From Pseudomonas sp. ABC1 (GTDB taxonomy: Bacteria; Pseudomonadota; Gammaproteobacteria; Pseudomonadales; Pseudomonadaceae), in assembly GCF_013395055.1 (NCBI RefSeq), contig NZ_CP058349.1:2540001-2604000 (forward strand): 64,000 bases of DNA. The letters run 5' to 3'. The position numbers and the translations under genes were made by a program. The notes beneath the pieces are model-generated. The model was not told where the DNA came from, did no database searches, and saw only the letters and a program-made list of their open reading frames with translations. Of this stretch, positions 27,188-34,997 are shown piece after piece. The stretch's first letter is position 1; every line of letters begins with the position of its first letter.

Positions 27188-27293
27188 GCGAGCTCGGTCA
27201 ACCCCTCGGAGAAACCTTCGTCGGCAGGGACGCCGACGAAGAGCCCCATGGATGGGTTCATGCGTGTTTCGTAGAGGGGTTGACCGAGCTCGC
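27188..27293. repeat. 106-bp folded element with 20-bp perfect terminal inverted repeats
   Basis: The outer arms are GCGAGCTCGGTCAACCCCTC (27188-27207) and its exact reverse complement (27274-27293). Inside lie a second perfect 10-bp stem, CTTCGTCGGC / GCCGACGAAG (27216-27225 / 27232-27241), with the six-base loop AGGGAC, and a small CCCAT/ATGGG stem (27245-27256). The shape suggests a mobile palindromic repeat or a structured RNA. No transposase or coding sequence is inside. Confidence 0.8.
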
Positions 27294-27480
27294 AACGCCG
27301 CGAACCTCAGGGCAACGCAATCGCCTCTATGCACAAGTACAAACTCACTTGCCAACCCGGTTGCAAGAGACTCCCCAACAGGCACCGCTCGATTCCCAAC
27401 CAAGCCGGGGTTTTACAGGATTGCCCGCGCTCAAGCGCGCTATGATGCGCGGCTGTCGTATTCCGGGAGTTCGCCGCGCC

Positions 27481-28368
27481 ATGCGCTATTTGTTGCTCGT
27501 TACCCTGCTCTGGGCGTTTTCCTTCAGCCTGATCGGCGAATACCTGGCGGGGCAGGTGGACAGTGATTTCGCCGTGCTGGCGCGGGTGGCGGTGGCTGCT
27601 TTGGTGTTCCTGCCCTTTACCCTCTGGCGCGGCCTGCCATTGCGGCTGCTGGCGGGTTTCTGGCTGGCGGGGGCGTTGCAGTTCGGCGTGACCTACCTGT
27701 GCCTGTACCGCAGCTTCACGGTGCTGACGGTGCCGGAAGTGCTGCTGTTCACGGTGCTGACGCCGATCTACGTGACCCTCCTCGACGATGCCCTGGCGCG
27801 GCGCTTCAACCCCTGGTCGCTGCTGGCGGCGCTGGTGGCCGTGGGCGGCGGGGTGATCATCCGCTTCGAGCGGCTGGAGGGCGAATACCTGATCGGCTTC
27901 CTGCTGCTGCAACTGGCCAATATCACCTTCGCCGCCGGCCAAGTGCTGTGTCGCCAGCTGCTGGCGCGCTACCCGGTGGAGCAGCCGTTGCACCGCTTCT
28001 TCGGGCATTTCTTCCTTGGGGCGATGGTGCTGGTGGTGCCGTCCTTCCTGCTGTTCGGCAACCCCGACAAGCTGCCGCACACCCTGGTGCAGTGGGGCGT
28101 GCTGCTGTGGATGGGGCTGTTCGCCACCGCGCTGGGCATGTTCTGGTGGGTCAAGGGCAGCGTGCGGGTGGATGCCGGCACGCTGGCGGTGCTCAATGAG
28201 CTGCATGTGCCGGCGGGGTTGCTGGTCAACCTGCTGATCTGGAACCGCGATGCAGACCTGCCGCGCCTGGCCCTGGGCGGTGCAGTGATCCTTGCGTCGC
28301 TGTGGATCAACCGACTGGGGCGGGGTGTTGGGAAGGAAGCAGGCCCCAGGGCCGGAAAGGCTTGCTGA
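27481..28368 (+). CDS. EamA/DMT-family inner-membrane transporter
   Basis: A 295-residue protein with about ten hydrophobic segments, arranged as two EamA repeats (about 3-130 and 145-280). Members export or import small metabolites; substrate cannot be told from sequence. The start is taken at ATG 27481 (MRYLLLVTLLWAFSF), where the first membrane helix begins; the longer upstream reading lacks support and runs through the repeat element. It stands alone, convergent with the TonB receptor gene (79 bp between stops). Confidence 0.88.
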   Translation: MRYLLLVTLLWAFSFSLIGEYLAGQVDSDFAVLARVAVAALVFLPFTLWRGLPLRLLAGFWLAGALQFGVTYLCLYRSFTVLTVPEVLLFTVLTPIYVTLLDDALARRFNPWSLLAALVAVGGGVIIRFERLEGEYLIGFLLLQLANITFAAGQVLCRQLLARYPVEQPLHRFFGHFFLGAMVLVVPSFLLFGNPDKLPHTLVQWGVLLWMGLFATALGMFWWVKGSVRVDAGTLAVLNELHVPAGLLVNLLIWNRDADLPRLALGGAVILASLWINRLGRGVGKEAGPRAGKAC

Positions 28369-28447
28369 GGCCGGGCGCCGCGATGACTTCTTCGCGGGCC
28401 AGAATCGCTTATCCGGAGGGTGAGTGACGTTGGCTCGCAGGGTTTGC

Positions 28448-30889
28448 CTAGAAGTCGTAGCGGAGGTCTAGGGTTGCATTGCGTGGCGCGCCATAGTGGC
28501 CGTAGCTGCCGGCCATGCCGGTGTAATATTTTTCATCGAACAGATTGTTCAGGTTTACGGTTGCGGCCAGCTGCTGGTTGATCTGATAGCGAGCCATCAG
28601 GCTGGCAATCGCGTAATCGTCGTCCTTGACCTTGGCGTTGTTGATATTGGGGAATGTCAGCGATTTGCTCGAATCCCAGCTGACACCTCCTCCCACGGTG
28701 AGTTTTTCCCACGCGTTCGGTAGCCGGTAGCTTGTCCACAGACGGAAGGTGTCCATGGGCAACTGGGTGTTCAGGCGTACCCCGTTGGCGTTTTCGGTAC
28801 GGGCATGGCTGTACCCGGTCTGCACGTTCCAGCCCGGAGCGATCTCGCCTGCAACTTCAAGGTCGAATCCTTTGGTCTTTGCCCCGTCGACTGCCCGGTA
28901 GGCCGATGTGCCTGACGGCGTTATCTGGCCAGGGTCCAGTTCCGCGAAGTTGTCCCGCTCCACCACGAATACAGCCGCGCTGGTATTCAGGCGGCCATTG
29001 TAGAACTCGCCTTTCCAGCCCATTTCGTAGTTCTTGCCGATCACCGGGGCGAGTACCTGGCCATCTTTGTCCTGAGAGGACTGTGGCTGGAAGATATCGG
29101 TATAGCTGGCGTAGACGGACTGTTCCGGCGTCAGGTCGTACACCAGGCCGGTGTAAGGCGTGACCTCACCCGTTTCACGCATCTTGCGGGGTGTGTTGAG
29201 GCCGCTGATACGCGAAGTGAAGCTGTAGTCGTAGCTGTAGTTCGACACCCTGGCGCCCAGCAGCAGGTGCAGTTCGTCAGTGAGGTTGAAGCGATTCGCC
29301 ACGAAGTACCCGCTTTGCCGGGTCGTGATATCCAGCAGCACCGAGGGGCGATAGCTATCGCGTGCCAGGTAGTTGTCCCATGTGTAGAAGTTGAAGTTGG
29401 TGTTGCCGCCGCTCAGTGAGTCATGGTTGTTCTCGTAGTCCGAGTAGTTGTACCCGACGACCAGGTCGTGGTTGCGCCCCAGCAGTTCATAGGTGCCTTG
29501 CAGGTTCACATCCACGCCTCGCTGGAGCTGCTCTGCGGAGATCTTCGCCCGTTCGGCACTGGCCACACCGGTGGCTTCGTTCAGGTAGGAGACGCCAGAG
29601 GTGCTGCGGTACCAGCCCAGGTCGGCGTCACGGTCGACGTCCATGTAGTTGGTGGCGACCTTGAGCATCCAGTCATCGGCCAGTTGCTGTTCCAGCGTGG
29701 CGGTGTAGTTCATCGTCTCGATGTCGTCATACATCCACCGGGCACCAGACGTGGTGGAGCGTGAGAAGTCCGTCTGCTTGCCACTGGTGAACAGCAGCGG
29801 AACGCCTGGCGAACCGGCCGACCTGTACTTCTGGTAATCGACGCCGAAGCGCACGAGGGTGGTTTCGCTCAGGTCCGCCTCGACGACCCCATAGAGGATC
29901 TCCCGCTTCTGGTCGTACCAGTCCATGTACGAGTGATTGTCCTGCTTGGCCACCACCAAACGTCCGCGCACATTGCCGGTCTCGGTCAGGGGGCCGGATA
30001 CGTCTGCTTCGCTACGGTAGTTGTCCCAGGAGCCGATGCTGGCCTTGATGTAGGACTTGAACTCGTGAGTGGGTTTCTTGCGGATCAGGTTGACCACCCC
30101 CCCGGGCTCCCCCGCGCCGGTCATCAGTCCGGTCGCGCCACGGACGATTTCGATGCGGTCATACAGGGCCATGTCCAGCAGTGTGCTGGGCATATTGCGG
30201 GTCTCGTTCTGCTGGCTGGTGTTGACGCCGTCGAATTGGTAATTGTTGATGGCACTGCCGCGGGAATAGATGTTGAAACGTTCTCCACCATCCTGCGACA
30301 TGGTGATACCCGGCGTCTGGTTCAGCACATCCGTGATGCTGGACAGGTGCTGGTCATCCATGCGCTGACGTGTCATGACGGTCACCGATTGCGGTGTCTC
30401 CTTGAGCGACAGGGGCAGCTTGGTTGCCGACTGCACTTCACCGGTGGTGTAGGCGCCTGTGCCTTCCGTGGCAGCGCTGCGCCTCAGTCCCTGGGCACTG
30501 ATGCTGGTCGCCTCCAGCGCCAGGGCGCTTTCATTGTTGCTGCGTTCGATCAAACGATATCCACCGCCCGACAGGGGAACGGCCTGCAGTCCGCTGCCCG
30601 AGAGCAGCCTGGCCAGGGCTTCCGCTGTGCTGTAGCTGCCGTGCAGGCCGGGGCTGTTCTTGCCAGCGAGGTCGGCCCGGTCGAACGCGATGTTCAGGCC
30701 GCTGCTGCGGCTGAACTGGCTCAGCACCGCATCCAGGCTACCGGCGGCGATGTCGAGCTGGACGGCCTTGTCTTCGGCGGCCTGTGCATGGGGCAGCACG
30801 GTGAGCCCCAGGCTCAGGCACAACAGGGCATGGCGAATCGCCGTTTTCAGTGCGGCAGGCTGTGCGGCGGAAGGTTTTCGAGTGTTCAC
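28448..30889 (-). CDS. TonB-dependent siderophore-type receptor with signalling domain (first set)
   Basis: An 813-residue outer-membrane receptor starting at GTG 30889. A signal peptide ends at AQA (about residue 37). An N-terminal STN signalling domain follows (about 43-110), then a plug (LKETPQSVTVMTRQRMDD to about 270), then a 22-strand barrel ending in the C-terminal aromatic motif LDLRYDF. The STN domain means that substrate binding is signalled to the FecR-type protein encoded just upstream (31009-31980). A ferric siderophore is the likely substrate; which one cannot be told. 119 bp separate it from the fecR gene. Confidence 0.93.
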   Translation of the reverse strand: MNTRKPSAAQPAALKTAIRHALLCLSLGLTVLPHAQAAEDKAVQLDIAAGSLDAVLSQFSRSSGLNIAFDRADLAGKNSPGLHGSYSTAEALARLLSGSGLQAVPLSGGGYRLIERSNNESALALEATSISAQGLRRSAATEGTGAYTTGEVQSATKLPLSLKETPQSVTVMTRQRMDDQHLSSITDVLNQTPGITMSQDGGERFNIYSRGSAINNYQFDGVNTSQQNETRNMPSTLLDMALYDRIEIVRGATGLMTGAGEPGGVVNLIRKKPTHEFKSYIKASIGSWDNYRSEADVSGPLTETGNVRGRLVVAKQDNHSYMDWYDQKREILYGVVEADLSETTLVRFGVDYQKYRSAGSPGVPLLFTSGKQTDFSRSTTSGARWMYDDIETMNYTATLEQQLADDWMLKVATNYMDVDRDADLGWYRSTSGVSYLNEATGVASAERAKISAEQLQRGVDVNLQGTYELLGRNHDLVVGYNYSDYENNHDSLSGGNTNFNFYTWDNYLARDSYRPSVLLDITTRQSGYFVANRFNLTDELHLLLGARVSNYSYDYSFTSRISGLNTPRKMRETGEVTPYTGLVYDLTPEQSVYASYTDIFQPQSSQDKDGQVLAPVIGKNYEMGWKGEFYNGRLNTSAAVFVVERDNFAELDPGQITPSGTSAYRAVDGAKTKGFDLEVAGEIAPGWNVQTGYSHARTENANGVRLNTQLPMDTFRLWTSYRLPNAWEKLTVGGGVSWDSSKSLTFPNINNAKVKDDDYAIASLMARYQINQQLAATVNLNNLFDEKYYTGMAGSYGHYGAPRNATLDLRYDF

Positions 30890-31008
30890 AGGTGGGTTCC
30901 CGTTGGCAGTTATCGGAGTGTTACCGAGGCATGCCGGGCGAATATGAAAATCCCCTCATTTGCGTGCGATAGATCTTCTTATCTTCCGGGGCGTATGAGG
31001 CGGGGCCT

Positions 31009-31980
31009 TCAGGCCGCGCTCAGGCGTACCCAGTAGCGCGTCACGCGGTGCAGTTGCAGGCCGTGGGCCTGGGCGATGAAGCGCAGGGTGGCGTCGATGT
31101 CGTCGAGCTGGAAGTTGCCGCTGATCGGCAGGCTGGCGATGGCCGGGTCGCAACCAAGGTGGCCATGGCGGTAACGGTTCAGTTCGGCAAGGAGTTCGGC
31201 CAGTGGTTGCCCGCGGGCCAGCAGCAGGCCATCGCGCCAACTGGCGCTGGGGGCCGGGGTGTCCAGGCGGCGAGCCTGGATGCTGTCCAGGCGCCAGCTT
31301 TCTCCCGCCTGGGCGATGGCCGTGCTACCGCCGCCCTGGGGTTGCAGGCGTACCGCGCCTTCGCTCACGCCCAGCAGGCTGGCATGTTCGTCGAGGCGTA
31401 CCGAGAAGCGTGTGCCGAGCGCCTCCAGCAGGCCGTCGCGGGTGCTGACGCGCAGTGGCCGTGGGTGCGGGCTGCCGTTGTCCGGGCCGCTGTGCAGGTG
31501 CAGTTCGCCACGCAGCAGCACCACCAGCCGTTGCCCCGCATCGAAGCGCAGCGCCACGGCGCTGTCGGTGTTGAGGTCGAGACGGCTGCCGTCGTCCAGG
31601 CGCCAGTGCCGATGCTCGCCGGTGCGGGTGCTGTAGTCGGCGACCAGGCGCTGCCAGGGTGTTGTCTCGCGAGCGCCCCAGGCGCCAGCGCCAACGGCGG
31701 CGAACAGCCCCAGCAGCCGGAATACCTGGCGCCGTTGCAGGCGCGCTTCGGGCAGCCGGGCCAGGGTTTGCCGGGCCAGCTCCGGCGGCAGGCCGGCGAA
31801 GCGCCCGCCGAGGGTCTGGATGCGTTGCCAGGCCAGGCGGTGTTCGTCGCGCAGGGCGAGCCACTCGGCGAAGGCGGCGTGGGTCTCGGCGTCGGCCTGG
31901 TTGTAGGTGAGGCGGATCGCCCAGTCGATGGCCTGGTCGATGACGTCGCCGGGCAAGGCAGGCAGTGCGGTGTCGGCCAT
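31009..31980 (-). CDS. FecR-type anti-sigma/signal transduction protein (first set)
   Basis: A 323-residue FecR-family protein. The cytoplasmic N-terminus has the DUF4880 pattern (IDQAIDWAIRLTYNQADAET, FAEWLALRDEHRLAWQRI) that binds the sigma factor. One membrane helix lies at about residues 88-104, and a periplasmic FecR domain (DGSRLDLNTDSAVALRF) plus a C-terminal STN-like domain contact the receptor. Start is ATG 31980, 2 bp after the sigma gene stop; the longer upstream reading overlaps the sigma gene. It regulates the sigma factor in response to the receptor at 28448-30889. Confidence 0.92.
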   Translation of the reverse strand: MADTALPALPGDVIDQAIDWAIRLTYNQADAETHAAFAEWLALRDEHRLAWQRIQTLGGRFAGLPPELARQTLARLPEARLQRRQVFRLLGLFAAVGAGAWGARETTPWQRLVADYSTRTGEHRHWRLDDGSRLDLNTDSAVALRFDAGQRLVVLLRGELHLHSGPDNGSPHPRPLRVSTRDGLLEALGTRFSVRLDEHASLLGVSEGAVRLQPQGGGSTAIAQAGESWRLDSIQARRLDTPAPSASWRDGLLLARGQPLAELLAELNRYRHGHLGCDPAIASLPISGNFQLDDIDATLRFIAQAHGLQLHRVTRYWVRLSAA

Positions 31981-31982
31981 GG

Positions 31983-32492
31983 CTATTGCTCGAACGCCAG
32001 GCGGTAGCAGTGGCGCAGCGCCAGGGCGATATGGCGCTCGACCGTGGCCAGCGAGATACCCATCTGCGCGGCGATCTTCGGGCAACTCATGCCCTCCAGT
32101 TGCGCCAGCAGGAAGGCCTGGCGCACGGGCGGCCGGAGACCGTCGAGCATGCGGTCGATCTCGACCAGGGTCTCGATGATCAGCAGGCTGGTCTCGGCGG
32201 ACGGCGCCAGTTGCTCGGGAGCCTGGGCCAGAGTCTCCAGCCAGGCGCGCTCGATATCGCGGTGGCGCCAGAGGTCGATCATCAGCCCCCGGGCGATGGT
32301 GCGCAGGTAGGCGCGCGGCTCGCCGATGGCGCTTTGCTGGCGCTTGCGCAGCACCCGCAGGAAGGTGTCCTGGGCCAGGTCGGCGGCATCGTCGGCGCTG
32401 TTCAGCCGGCTACGCAGCCAACCATGCAGCCAGCGATGGTGTTCGAGGTAGAGGCGTTCGACATCGGGTTTGCCTGGGGCGGACTCTGACAT
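31983..32492 (-). CDS. ECF sigma factor, FecI type (first set)
   Basis: A 169-residue extracytoplasmic-function sigma factor. Region 2 spans about residues 10-80 (LYLEHHRWLHGWLRSRLNSA, DLAQDTFLRVL) and region 4 about 110-165 (RQAFLLAQLEGMSCPKIAAQ, SLATVERHIALALRHC). The start is ATG 32492, supported by AGGA six bases upstream; an ATG at 32519 lies inside the Fur-like box and has no ribosome site. It should direct transcription of the linked receptor gene and is probably repressed by Fur in iron sufficiency. Confidence 0.93.
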   Translation of the reverse strand: MSESAPGKPDVERLYLEHHRWLHGWLRSRLNSADDAADLAQDTFLRVLRKRQQSAIGEPRAYLRTIARGLMIDLWRHRDIERAWLETLAQAPEQLAPSAETSLLIIETLVEIDRMLDGLRPPVRQAFLLAQLEGMSCPKIAAQMGISLATVERHIALALRHCYRLAFEQ

Positions 32493-32518
32493 CTCGGTTC
32501 CTGTCGACGGCGATATCA

Positions 32519-32541
32519 ATGATAAGCTGTTGCATTATCAT
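32519..32541 (-). promoter_or_regulatory. Fur-box-like palindrome upstream of the first ECF sigma gene
   Basis: ATGATAA-N9-TTATCAT; the inner 19 bp GATAAGCTGTTGCATTATC match both outer parts of the Fur consensus GATAATGATAATCATTATC. It sits 27-50 bp upstream of the sigma start, as in fecI/pvdS-type genes. Iron control is inferred. Confidence 0.75.
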
Positions 32542-32888
32542 CCTGTCGGCGCTCGCAGGGGAAGCTCGATGTCAAAAGGCTCGCGCCAGCATCGCCTGGG
32601 CAAGGGGCTGGAAGCTGCGAGAGAAAAGGGCGTCTGGCGAACGGATGACGTCCCTGTCGGTAAGCCACCGTCCTGTGTGGCTGGGGTAAACACGCTGGTA
32701 ATGCTGTGTCTCTACCCTGAAAGACGGATGAGGCCGGAAAATTCCGCACCCCATTAACAAAACATTACGTACGAAGACGTGGGGATGGCCCGAGGCCTGC
32801 CCCTATCACGGCCTGCGGTATTTTCGTAGGATCGGGCTTTCGTCGTCTTTCGATATCCGTTCCACCGCTTGCCGCCAAGAGGATCGCC
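32542..32888. other. Intergenic region between the sigma operon and aguB
   Basis: Nothing convincing is coded here. It must hold the divergent promoters of the sigma gene (with Fur box) and of aguBA. In P. aeruginosa a TetR regulator, AguR, precedes aguBA; no such gene is present here. AAGAGGAT precedes the aguB start. Confidence 0.6.
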
Positions 32889-33767
32889 ATGCCCCGTATC
32901 GTTACCGTCGCCGCCACCCAGATGGCCTGTTCGTGGGATCGCCAGGCCAATATCGCCACGGCCGAGAAACTGGTGCGTGAGGCCGCCGCCCAGGGCGCGC
33001 AGATCATCCTGATTCAAGAGCTGTTCGAGACCCCCTATTTCTGCCAGAAGCCCAATCCGGACTACCTGCAACTGGCCACGCCGGTGGACGAGAACCCGGC
33101 CATTGCGCACTTCCAGGCGCTGGCCAAGGAGTTGCAGGTGGTGCTGCCGATCAGCTTCTTCGAGCTGGCCGGGCGGGCGCGCTTCAACAGCATCGTCATC
33201 ATCGACGCCGATGGCCGCAACCTGGGTATCTACCGCAAGAGCCATATTCCGGACGGCCCCGGCTACCACGAGAAGTATTACTTCAATCCTGGCGACACCG
33301 GTTTCAAGGTGTGGAACACCCGCTACGCCAGAATCGGCGTCGGCATCTGCTGGGACCAGTGGTTCCCCGAGACCGCCCGCAGCATGGCGCTGCTCGGCGC
33401 CGAGCTGCTGTTCTACCCGACCGCCATTGGCAGCGAGCCGCACGATGCCAGCATCACCTCGCGCGATCACTGGCAGCGGGTGCAGCAGGGCCACGCCGGC
33501 GCCAACCTGATCCCGCTGATCGCCAGCAATCGCATCGGTCGTGAAGAGCAGGACGGTTACGACATCACCTTCTATGGCTCGTCCTTCATTGCCGATCAGT
33601 TCGGTGCCAAGGTCGCCGAACTGAGCGAGACCGAGGAGGGCATTCTGGTGCAGGCCTTCGACCTCGATGCGCTGGAGCACACGCGCAGCGCCTGGGGCGT
33701 GTTCCGTGACCGGCGTCCGAACCTTTATGGGCCGATCAAGACCCTCGACGGTTCGCTGGAGTCCTGA
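32889..33767 (+). CDS. aguB: N-carbamoylputrescine amidohydrolase
   Basis: A 292-residue nitrilase-family enzyme converting N-carbamoylputrescine to putrescine, CO2 and ammonia. The Glu-Lys-Cys triad is visible in IQELFETPYF (Glu about 43), YRKSHIPDGPGYHEK (Lys about 116) and GVGICWDQWFPE (Cys about 153). It starts at ATG 32889 with AAGAGGAT upstream and lies 2 bp before the agmatine deiminase gene. Together the two make the arginine-decarboxylase route from agmatine to putrescine. Frame intact and of usual length. Confidence 0.97.
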   Translation: MPRIVTVAATQMACSWDRQANIATAEKLVREAAAQGAQIILIQELFETPYFCQKPNPDYLQLATPVDENPAIAHFQALAKELQVVLPISFFELAGRARFNSIVIIDADGRNLGIYRKSHIPDGPGYHEKYYFNPGDTGFKVWNTRYARIGVGICWDQWFPETARSMALLGAELLFYPTAIGSEPHDASITSRDHWQRVQQGHAGANLIPLIASNRIGREEQDGYDITFYGSSFIADQFGAKVAELSETEEGILVQAFDLDALEHTRSAWGVFRDRRPNLYGPIKTLDGSLES

Positions 33768-33769
33768 AC

Positions 33770-34876
33770 ATGCTGATGAGCACACCTCGCGCCGATGGCT
33801 TTCGCATGCCTGCCGAATGGGAGCCGCAACGGCAGGTCTGGATGATCTGGCCCGAGCGGCCGGACAACTGGCGCTCGCAGGCACGCCCGGCGCAGGTCGC
33901 CTTCGCCGCGGTGGCACGTGCCATCGCACGCTTCGAGCCGGTCACCGTCGGCGCCTCGGCACAGCAGTACGAACAGGCCTGCGCACAGCTCGATCACCCT
34001 TCCATCCGTGTCGTGGAAATCAGCAACGACGATGCCTGGGCACGGGATACCGGCCCGACCTTCGTGCGCAACGCCAGCGGTGAGGTGCGGGGTATCGACT
34101 GGACCTTCAATGCCTGGGGAGGGCATGACGGTGGGCTGTATGCGCCCTGGCAGAACGATGACCAGGTGGCGCGCAAGGTGCTCGCCATCGAGCGTTGCCG
34201 GCGCTATCGCACGGACGGTTTCGTGCTGGAGGGCGGTGCCATCCATGTCGATGGCGAGGGGACGCTGATCACCACCGAGGAATGCCTGCTCAATCCCAAT
34301 CGCAATCCACACCTCGACCGGGAAGGCATCGAGCAGGTGCTGCGCGATCACCTGGCGGTGGACAAGGTGATCTGGCTGCCCCACGGCCTCTACAACGACG
34401 AGACCGATGGCCATGTGGACAACTTCTGTTGCTTCGTGCGGCCGGGGGAAGTCCTGCTGGCCTGGACCGATGACCGGCGCAATCCCAACCACGAGCGCTG
34501 CCGGGCGGCCCTGGCGGTGTTGCAGGCCCAGACCGATGCCAAGGGGCGCGCCCTGACGGTACATCGCATGCCGATTCCCGGGCCGCTGTATGCGACGCGC
34601 GATGAATGCGCCAGCGTGCTGTCGGTACCCGGAACCCAGCCTCGCGATCCGGCCACTCTGCTGGCGGGTTCCTATGTGAATTTCCTGATCGTCAATGGCG
34701 GCATCATCGCACCGGCATTCGGCGATCCTTGCGATGAGCCTGCGCGGCGGATGCTGCAGGGGCTGTTCCCCGAGCGTGAAGTGGTCATGTTGCCGGGACG
34801 TGAAATCCTGCTGGGTGGCGGCAATATCCACTGTATCACCCAGCAGCAACCTGCTGGCCATATGAACGATAGTTAA
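33770..34876 (+). CDS. aguA: Agmatine deiminase
   Basis: A 368-residue enzyme hydrolysing agmatine to N-carbamoylputrescine and ammonia. Family signatures are EWEPQRQVWMIWPERPDNW, WARDTGPTFV, the GHDGGLY region, and the catalytic Cys in GGGNIHCITQQQP near the C-terminus. It starts at ATG 33770, or at the ATG two codons on. It is co-transcribed with aguB, reversed in order of the reaction but typical for pseudomonads. The following chemoreceptor gene lies 106+ bp away. Confidence 0.97.
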   Translation: MLMSTPRADGFRMPAEWEPQRQVWMIWPERPDNWRSQARPAQVAFAAVARAIARFEPVTVGASAQQYEQACAQLDHPSIRVVEISNDDAWARDTGPTFVRNASGEVRGIDWTFNAWGGHDGGLYAPWQNDDQVARKVLAIERCRRYRTDGFVLEGGAIHVDGEGTLITTEECLLNPNRNPHLDREGIEQVLRDHLAVDKVIWLPHGLYNDETDGHVDNFCCFVRPGEVLLAWTDDRRNPNHERCRAALAVLQAQTDAKGRALTVHRMPIPGPLYATRDECASVLSVPGTQPRDPATLLAGSYVNFLIVNGGIIAPAFGDPCDEPARRMLQGLFPEREVVMLPGREILLGGGNIHCITQQQPAGHMNDS

Positions 34877-34997
34877 AAATACTGCGCGGCGATTGCGGTG
34901 CGAGGGTCGCTGCTCCTAGAGTGATGCGACTCCTGGCCGATAACCCAGCCATGACATAAGAACAACAAGGGCCGCCACGGCGGTGTTGGGGGATGTA

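Larger units (their letters stand above)
26777..27480. other. 700-bp non-coding stretch with structured repeats
   Basis: No convincing gene lies between the glmS regulator and the EamA transporter. Short open frames here lack ribosome sites and overlap repeats. It contains a small palindrome (27111-27131) and a 106-bp folded element (27188-27293), listed separately. Base composition is lower in GC near 26760-26900 (promoter region). Confidence 0.7.

Noticed and set aside
26820..27260. Small open frames near the glmS regulator (for example 157 codons, minus strand 26788-27261)
   Set aside because: They run through palindromic repeats and lack ribosome sites.
27280..27480. Long N-terminal extension of the EamA transporter
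   Set aside because: It would precede the first membrane helix with a basic non-conserved stretch and reads through repeat DNA; ATG 27481 is the natural start.
32754..33929. 391-codon minus-strand frame
   Set aside because: Shadow of aguB/aguA, which are unambiguous.
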